A stretch of DNA of 64,000 bases from Blumeriella jaapii (lineage: Eukaryota; Ascomycota; Leotiomycetes; Helotiales; Drepanopezizaceae), in the NCBI GenBank assembly GCA_009599575.1, contig VWND01000064.1:434001-498000 (forward strand). The letters run 5' to 3'. Positions within the stretch are counted from its first letter, which is position 1; each line of letters begins with the position of its first letter. Below are positions 57,601-64,000 of the stretch, one piece after another. The translations under genes were made by a program, and so were the position numbers. A model generated the notes under the pieces. The model saw only the letters and a list, made by a program, of their open reading frames with translations, did not search any database and had not been told where the DNA came from.

Positions 57601-60600
57601 ATGAGGTTACGAGTCACTGTTCGTCGCCATGGCCTTCCCGATACTCCCATTGTTTGGTCAATCGACACAAGCACCTCTCCCACGGTCTACCAACTCCTCG
57701 AGCAAATTAATAGCATAGTGCCTGTTGAGACAGACGGGCAGTGGGGTTTGGAAGATTACGCCGTCGAATTGAAGGGAAGCAATGGTGCTAATTACGAATG
57801 TCTGCACTTTCAACCTGTCGTGAGCGTAATGAAGGAGGAAGACGAAGTCATGTACGTTCATCTCGAATAGTGAGGCGTCAAATGGAACTGACATCGCGCT
57901 CTTGATTAGTATCCGCCCACTCCTCACCCAAGACCTCAAGGTTCGCAGAATATCCGGCAGACACCAGATCTCAGATGATGGCAAGCGTCTCTACGACGGT
58001 CTTGCATTGGGCAGACCACTCCTCAGATCGCCTGCTGGTCGGCCTGCTATCAACATACCTCCACGGAAGAAGCGAAGGCTCATAGATGACGAGGATGAGG
58101 ATGATGACGAGGGCTTGCCTGCGCTCAAGGATTCAGAGGAGCCTGGCAAGAAAAAGAGCCAGCTACTTCTGACGCAGGCGGATCTCGACGATGAGGACTC
58201 CGAGGACGACGAAGATTTTGCCCCGGGAGAAGCCAGCGATGCGACAGAGAACGAAGACAGTGATTCGTCTGAGGAAACAGGTCAGCAGCTTGTATTGCAT
58301 GCTGATCTGGGAGACGACGACTCAGACGATGACGAGGACTTCGCGCCCGAAGGTGACGATTCGGAAGAGGAAGATGACGACGACGGAAGCAAGCAGTTGG
58401 TTGTTCATGCCGACTTCGATAACGTCGATTCTCTGTCCGACGAAGAAGAGGAGGAAGGTGACGAAATGGAAACAGGCAAACACGGAGCCGACGAAATTGA
58501 TGCCAATGCAAAAGTCCGGCCTACTTCGGGATCTTCTGCGGAACAAGACGCCGCCGGTAAAGAGCCTGCGCTTTCCAGCATTGAGGACCCGCGAACTCGA
58601 GCGAAGATCCGTAAATTGCATTCGGCCTTTCCTGACTCTCATCTCGCGGTTTGTAAATACATTCTACATGGGGTTCAGGGAGATGTTGGCGAGGCCTACG
58701 AAGTACTTGCTCGAGGTTTTCGTCCCAAAACGTCTAAAAGGGAGATCACTAAAACCTCTGACTGTCAAAATGGGCTGTCAGTCGGGAAAATCCGTGCAAG
58801 GAAACAGTCGAAATCAAAAACCAAGTCGGATTCTCCCGTAGCAGTGGCTCCGAAGGACCCGGACAGCATGCAGGCCGTTGACGACCAAAGCATGAATTCG
58901 GTCGTGGAGCAGTATGATCAGCAGGGTTTCCCACCAGGATCCATCAGCTCGGGAATAGCTCTCGGGTTCATGGCTGAAGCTGCGAGAAGTTCGCCGGGTT
59001 CTCAACTGGCATCGACTGAGGCAGTTCCTATCGCAAAGAGTAAACGCATCAAGTTCGCCGAGAATGATGATTTGGCTAACGGCCACGCCTCCACTGATAA
59101 AGAATCTCAAGAGATCGATTCAAGTGAGGACGACAGCGATAGCGACGATTCCAGCGAGAGTTCAGCTTCAAGTAGTGATGTCAGCACAAACTCGTCATCT
59201 TCCGATGATGATGAGGAAATGGCTGATGCGGTGGACGACTCAACATCTTCTGACAGCAGTAGTGATAGTAGTAGCGACTCTTCTAGTGAGGAAGAAGCTC
59301 CAGAAGTACAATCTATCAAGATGACTACCACTCCCCGATCGACAGGGGCGCCAGGCAAAGGCAAGCCCAGCACGCGCAGCCGAAATGCGCGTAGGAGGGC
59401 TGCGAACATTCTGGAAAGATATAAGAGCAAGGGCATCCTACCAGCTGGTACGACTTTGGCAGAGCTCTCTAAGCTGAAGCAGGTGAACGGAAATACCTCG
59501 CCGGAAGAAGCTCTTGCTGCGCTAGAGGAATTGAGATCTCAGACGGGATCTACTGGATCAGGCGAGAAATTGAAGAAGACTTCATCCTCGGTGTCAGGCG
59601 TTGCTACTCGTAGCGCAGCCCAGGAAGAATTTGAGCGTCGTAGACAAGAACTCATCGCCTCTCTGGCTAATGGCGGTGTCGATGTCGATGTCGACCTGCA
59701 ATCTGCGGAGAAAGCCCGAAAGCCCTTCACTCCTGTACAGACACACAAACATGCTAAGACCAATGCCCCGCTGCCTGCAACGACTGGACCTGTCGAGGTC
59801 AAGCAAGCACACGATCCTGACCCTGGCGAAGCTGAGGATAGCAATCCGTCTCTGTTATCGAAGGTTTTGTCAAATTTGACCTCAAGCTTCATCGGCCCCA
59901 ATACCGCAGAGGCAGAACAGCAGAGACCTTCAACATCTCTTGGAACTCAAAGGGATACTGACACTTCTATCCAACCTCCCAAACCTCAAGCAAACTCAGC
60001 TCACTCGGCCCCGCGACGCACAAAACTCGATTTAGGTGCTGGACGAAGAATGCTGTTTGGTGCGTTGGGCTTGAAGGCCCCGAAGACGAAACAAGACGAA
60101 GAGAAGCTCAAGAAAGATCTCATGAAGGATGTCAAGCCTCTGGTAACACCCAAATCTGTTGAAGAACCGGAGTCCAGCGTTGATGAAGAGCTGGACGAGG
60201 ATCCGGAAGCCTGGAGAGAAAAAATCATCTACCGAGCCGTGGAGTGTGTTCTAGATCACGTTGAGCTGAGCGAACCGCCATTTCCTTTCGTTCAACGATG
60301 GGATCCCCAACAGCGTTGGACGAAGAATGGCAAGAGGAAGAACGACCAGCAGCATGAATCTCTGTACCACAACGAAGGCTCTCGGTCGTCAAAGAAGCAG
60401 AAGAAGAATCGTAAGGGGAAACACGATCATGCAGAGGAGCAAGAGTACCTCGAGGCGTCGTACGAGCATAGCTATCAAGAGGATAGTATCATGGACTTGC
60501 AGTTCGATAAATCGACACAGCCACAAAATCATAACCGAAAAGATGACGAAGAAATCAACATACAATTGTTGAACGATGCGCAACCGGCAAAGGAGAATTT

Positions 60601-63298
60601 CCAAGCTCTTGTCGATTTGCCTCCGCTTCCCGAGGACCCATCAACCCTGCCCGATCTTCTTGACGGGTTGGCCAGTGTTGGCATGATCATTGCGTTCAAG
60701 AAGTTGGAATTTTCTGCTGCTACCCAGTGGCAACCCCTCCTATCAGCCTACTTGACTGCGACTGTGGCCGAAGTTTCAGACAACGGCGAGCTTACACTCA
60801 CGCTTGCACATAGAGATCGTAAACATACTGAGAAACAATATGACGAGAGAACTGGCGAGAGGGTGTTCGAAAAATTTGAAATGCCTATCGATGAAGACGA
60901 CGAAATGGATGAAGATGATGGCAGCGTTCTGTACCTCTCTTTTGCGGAGCTACAAGAGCCTAAGATTGTCCAGAATCTGTCAAACAACCCAGTCGATACT
61001 CTCCCGACCGGAACAGCGCAGCAAAATATTGACCTCGGCACTGATGTACTGACCACCTTGAACCATGAAGAACAAGCCCAAGGAGCGCGGTCATCTCATG
61101 TGGAAATTCGTGAGGAGAGAGAGGAAGAGCTGTTAGCATTACAAGATTCTCACCAATCTTCTCTTGAAAATCTTGTCGAGGCACAAGAATCTCGTTTTAC
61201 AGAAACATCCATAAGTTCGCAAGTTCTGGATTCCTGCCAGCACGACAGCCAGCCACGTTCTACAGAGCTCAACGTTTCACAAACTTCAATCGGGTCCAAT
61301 CAGGCATCTCAAATTCAAGAGACGCACTTCGAGGACTCCGTAGTCGACGAAATGGAAACCGAAGAAAAATTTGTTGACGCCCCAGTGGCTCAAGAGACAG
61401 GCCGTGGCATCACCGAGCCTTTCACACCTCATATGCGCGACGGTGGTGCTGTTGACATTATAGACCTTAGTGAGCCAACTGATGACGCGAGACGAACCAT
61501 AGGTCGCATGATGAAAGACGCCGGATTTCGCTCGAGCATTCCATCGTCTATTTTGAGAGACATTCGCCCTGATGGAATGCAATCTCCTAGTGAGACCTCT
61601 TCGTTCGAGAAGCTGAGGGAAGAAATGAATAATGTCAATACGGACAAGGAGAACGAGATGGGAAGTGAAAGTCAGAGCTACTCCCCGAAGTTCAATGGGT
61701 TCGGGTCTTCGCCTGTCCGAGGGCCAAGAGAGTCCTCTCGAACTCCGACTAAGCCCCGGCAAGGAGCGCGGGCAATCTCTCCAAATAAACCCCCTTCGTC
61801 AAGTTGGGAGACGGTAGAACATGATTATCGAAGCTCGCCACCGCCTCTCAAAGAGCATCCGCTGCTATTACGCGAGCCAGTAGAGCAATCCAGCTGGGTA
61901 AAAATTGATCAGGATCAAGCCGGAACCCAAGCTCAGCACTCCAGTCCTCTGCCTTGCGAGCCTGTCGGTCGTTCAACTCCTCCGGCAACTGCTTTATCTG
62001 AACCTCGTCCTGCGGAACAGGCAATAGTCTCCCCTCCGCCGCCCGAGTCGGCCAAACGTGAGTCAAAAAGAGTCGCGACTACGTTGTACCGGAACTGACG
62101 AATAGCAAAGTGCCAGATGGGAAAGGTCAAGCTTACTGGAAACAGCTCCAAGCAAGGAGGCGGAGAAGAAGCAATGATTCCGATGCTACTAGTACCAAGT
62201 CTAGCTCGAAGCGCTCGCCCTCTCGATCGCCCGATCTAGATGGTGTAGAGAACCAGGAGGCTGAATCGAGCTTGAAATACCCTAAGCTTTCAATAACCTC
62301 TTCATTTAATAGTCAAGTCACAGATGCTGGTAGACAACCGGACTTCGGCTTCAACGAAAACTTGGCACTGAACGGGGGCTCACTCGTAATTCCAGAAAAA
62401 GATACCAGTACCAATCACGATACAAGCCCTCAGCCGCGTCATGAGTCGGGATGGGATTCCCCAAATATCGAGGCTGGTCCCAAGTTTGCCAAGAAACCTG
62501 ATTCCGAAGTCACATTACCACCAAGACGGTCTCTTTTCGCGAATCCCGTTCGCCCACCTCCACTCTCTGATTCTTCTTCTGACGAAGATCTTCCCTCTCT
62601 GCACCAACTGTCACAGGTACGTGAAGTACTGTCTCGATGCTCTGATGCCGGAGCCTAAGGGGTTTCTCGATGCGTATTTCAACAACTGTAATACCTTGCT
62701 GAGAGGTTAATAGCGTGCTATGACGATAAAGCGCGAAAGCACAGCTTCTGTCGCTTCCAAAAAGCCTGCCAAGGCTGATGCAGAGTACCAAGAAACGATG
62801 AATGCAAAAGAAGACGACAGTGGTGATGGCCAAACAACGCCTAGAGCTTCTCAGCACAGCCGGTTTCTAGCGTCGACACAGTCATCGAGAAGTCGAGCGT
62901 CAAAAAGTCGCGATTCTGAAAAGTCAGCAACCCAGAGTTCCAAGAGCAAGGCTTTTGGTCATCCAGCTTCTCAATCGAGAACTGCCGCTCCCCGGACGTC
63001 TCAATCCCGTCAACTTTCTCAGAGGACGGATTCGATACCTCTTGGATCTCAGATCATAGTTCTATCATCGAGCGATGCTGAGCTAGAAGTGGAAGCAGCA
63101 CCCGAAGATTCGAATGCTCATCTCAAGGAGTTCCGCCACGCGTACAATCTCGATAGCGATGAAGATAACCTCCCAGGCTCTTCAGGGGGCTGGGTAGCGA
63201 AGAAAAATGATCTCATCGAGCCAAGAGCGGTGGGAGGTGGGAACCAGGGGTTACGAGATTCTTCACAGAACGCCAAAAGCGGAAAGAATAGTCGTTAG
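57601..63298 (+). CDS. Very large acidic nuclear protein with coilin-like ends (1,829 aa)
   Basis: Exons: 57601-57851, 57910-62057, 62111-62616 and 62714-63298; 1,829 residues, phases consistent. Seen: an N-terminal domain at 1-115 (MRLRVTVRRHGLPDTPIVW, TVYQLLEQINSIVP, GLEDYAVELKGS, EDEVIIRPLL, then RISGRHQISDDG); a PPRKKRR basic signal; alternating Asp/Glu/Ser-rich tracts to about residue 550; a basic stretch TRSRNARRRAANILERYKSK near 571; a WREKIIYRAVECV motif near 851; a compact domain near 1,005-1,055 with GMIIAFKKLEFSAATQWQPL and NGELTLTLAHRDRK; then Ser-rich disordered sequence to the end. The order (ubiquitin-like N domain, long acidic/basic linker, Tudor-like domain) recalls coilin of Cajal bodies. 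Coilin identity is an inference from pattern; as an alternative it is an uncharacterised mould-specific nuclear protein. Confidence 0.75.
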
Positions 63299-63721
63299 AA
63301 TCTGGGGAGCGGTGGGTAGGCATAGATACGAAAGAGAGATGCTTGTTATTTGCGCAAATGCGTTACCTCTGTACGTTTTCGCGGAGATATCACTGCTGTA
63401 ACTAATAAAAGCATACTTAATTGAGTATTGGATCTACATGGAGAATGTGCAACTAGGTCCAGCTGTTAATCAGCTGTATTAGACTCCCGATGCTATTGAT
63501 ACCTTCAGGCTTTTCAACTCGGTTCAGAGTCATCTACATAACCCAACGTCGACTCGAAACACAAAAGCGGTATAGTTTCAAGCTCGCTTTGAACTTACTC
63601 AAGCTGCCTGCATGTACAGTGCGTCGTGCTGTGATGATATCAGAATCGCATTTGGCAGTGAATGATGCAACAGTAGAGAATGAAGCGAGTGATCTATACA
63701 GTCATTCCTCGAAGACATCGA
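63299..63721. other. Convergent intergenic region
   Basis: 3' ends of the large acidic gene and the partial minus-strand gene. No feature seen. Confidence 0.4.
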
Positions 63722-64000
63722 CTATAGAGTAGACGCCATAGCCAAGATTGGAATCCCAATGCTCTCGTCTCCGAACGCCTCCAACACCTTCCCATATATC
63801 AGGGCAGGGGTGATGATTCCCAATAGCCGGAGCCGTAGTGTATCCCCTCTATAATAAACAGAGAACGTGCAAGACCCTTTCTTTGCTACCCGAACCTCAC
63901 ACTCACAGAGCTGCACCAACAGCAACCACCAGCGCCCCAACTGCCATCGCCTTCAGTTCTCCCCTGATCTCACCCCTTCCTCTCGCCGCCGCAATCTCGT
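63722..64000 (-). CDS. Partial gene at the right edge, unknown product
   Basis: The minus-strand 3' part of a gene running off the window. An exon from the edge to 63,907 reads RGEIRGELKAMAVGALVVAV, then GAAL. A GTGAGT donor at 63,906 and TTATTATAG acceptor before 63,848 join it in frame to GDTLRLRLLGIITPALIYGK, VLEAFGDESIGIPILAMAST and the stop at 63,722. The piece has two hydrophobic stretches. No family recognised, and the start lies outside the window. Confidence 0.4.

Overview
The window is nuclear DNA of a filamentous ascomycete (Pezizomycotina). The evidence is short GT-AG introns of about 45-90 nt, single-gene transcription units on both strands, and protein sequences closest in character to mould orthologues (RPB2, UPF1, DMC1, a Flo8/SomA regulator, a CYP55-type P450). 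A Leotiomycete or Sordariomycete fits, but the class cannot be fixed from the sequence alone. No rRNA, tRNA, CRISPR array or secondary-metabolite cluster was seen.

Layout. 0-6.3 kb: V-ATPase subunit G (-), PET117 (+) and RPB2 (-). 7.8-14.6 kb: a P450nor-like cytochrome P450 (+), a TrhO/TSTD2-type rhodanese protein (-) and an EamA/SLC35F-type transporter (-). 15.6-20.5 kb: IMP4 (-) and UPF1 (+), divergent around a 0.45-kb shared promoter. 20.5-31.6 kb: a gene-poor accessory tract with a decayed transposase, two small secreted cysteine-rich proteins, a zinc alcohol dehydrogenase, a foldback element and simple repeats. 31.6-34.2 kb: a SomA/Flo8-type regulator. 34.2-42.3 kb: a second gene-poor tract with a poly-C run, a short inverted-repeat element, a 3 x 160-bp tandem repeat and a secreted beta-helix protein. 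42.3-47 kb: aquaporin (-), then TRAPP subunit BET3 (-) and U5 snRNP 40K protein (+) sharing a 227-bp divergent promoter. 48.9-56.1 kb: a two-span membrane protein, a GIS2/CNBP zinc-knuckle protein, DMC1 and RRP7. 57.6-63.3 kb: a very large acidic protein whose ends resemble coilin. A partial gene runs off the right edge.

Most genes are unrelated housekeeping functions: transcription, mRNA decay, splicing, rRNA processing, vesicle traffic, proton pumping, respiratory-chain assembly and meiotic recombination. Nothing suggests an operon or a cluster. The three secreted-protein genes stand apart. All lie in repeat-bearing tracts and each has a clear TATA box 110-130 nt before its ATG. Two of them share a conserved non-coding repeat downstream. 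RPB2 and the P450 each carry an apparent one-base frameshift inside conserved sequence, so local base-level errors should be considered before calling biology.
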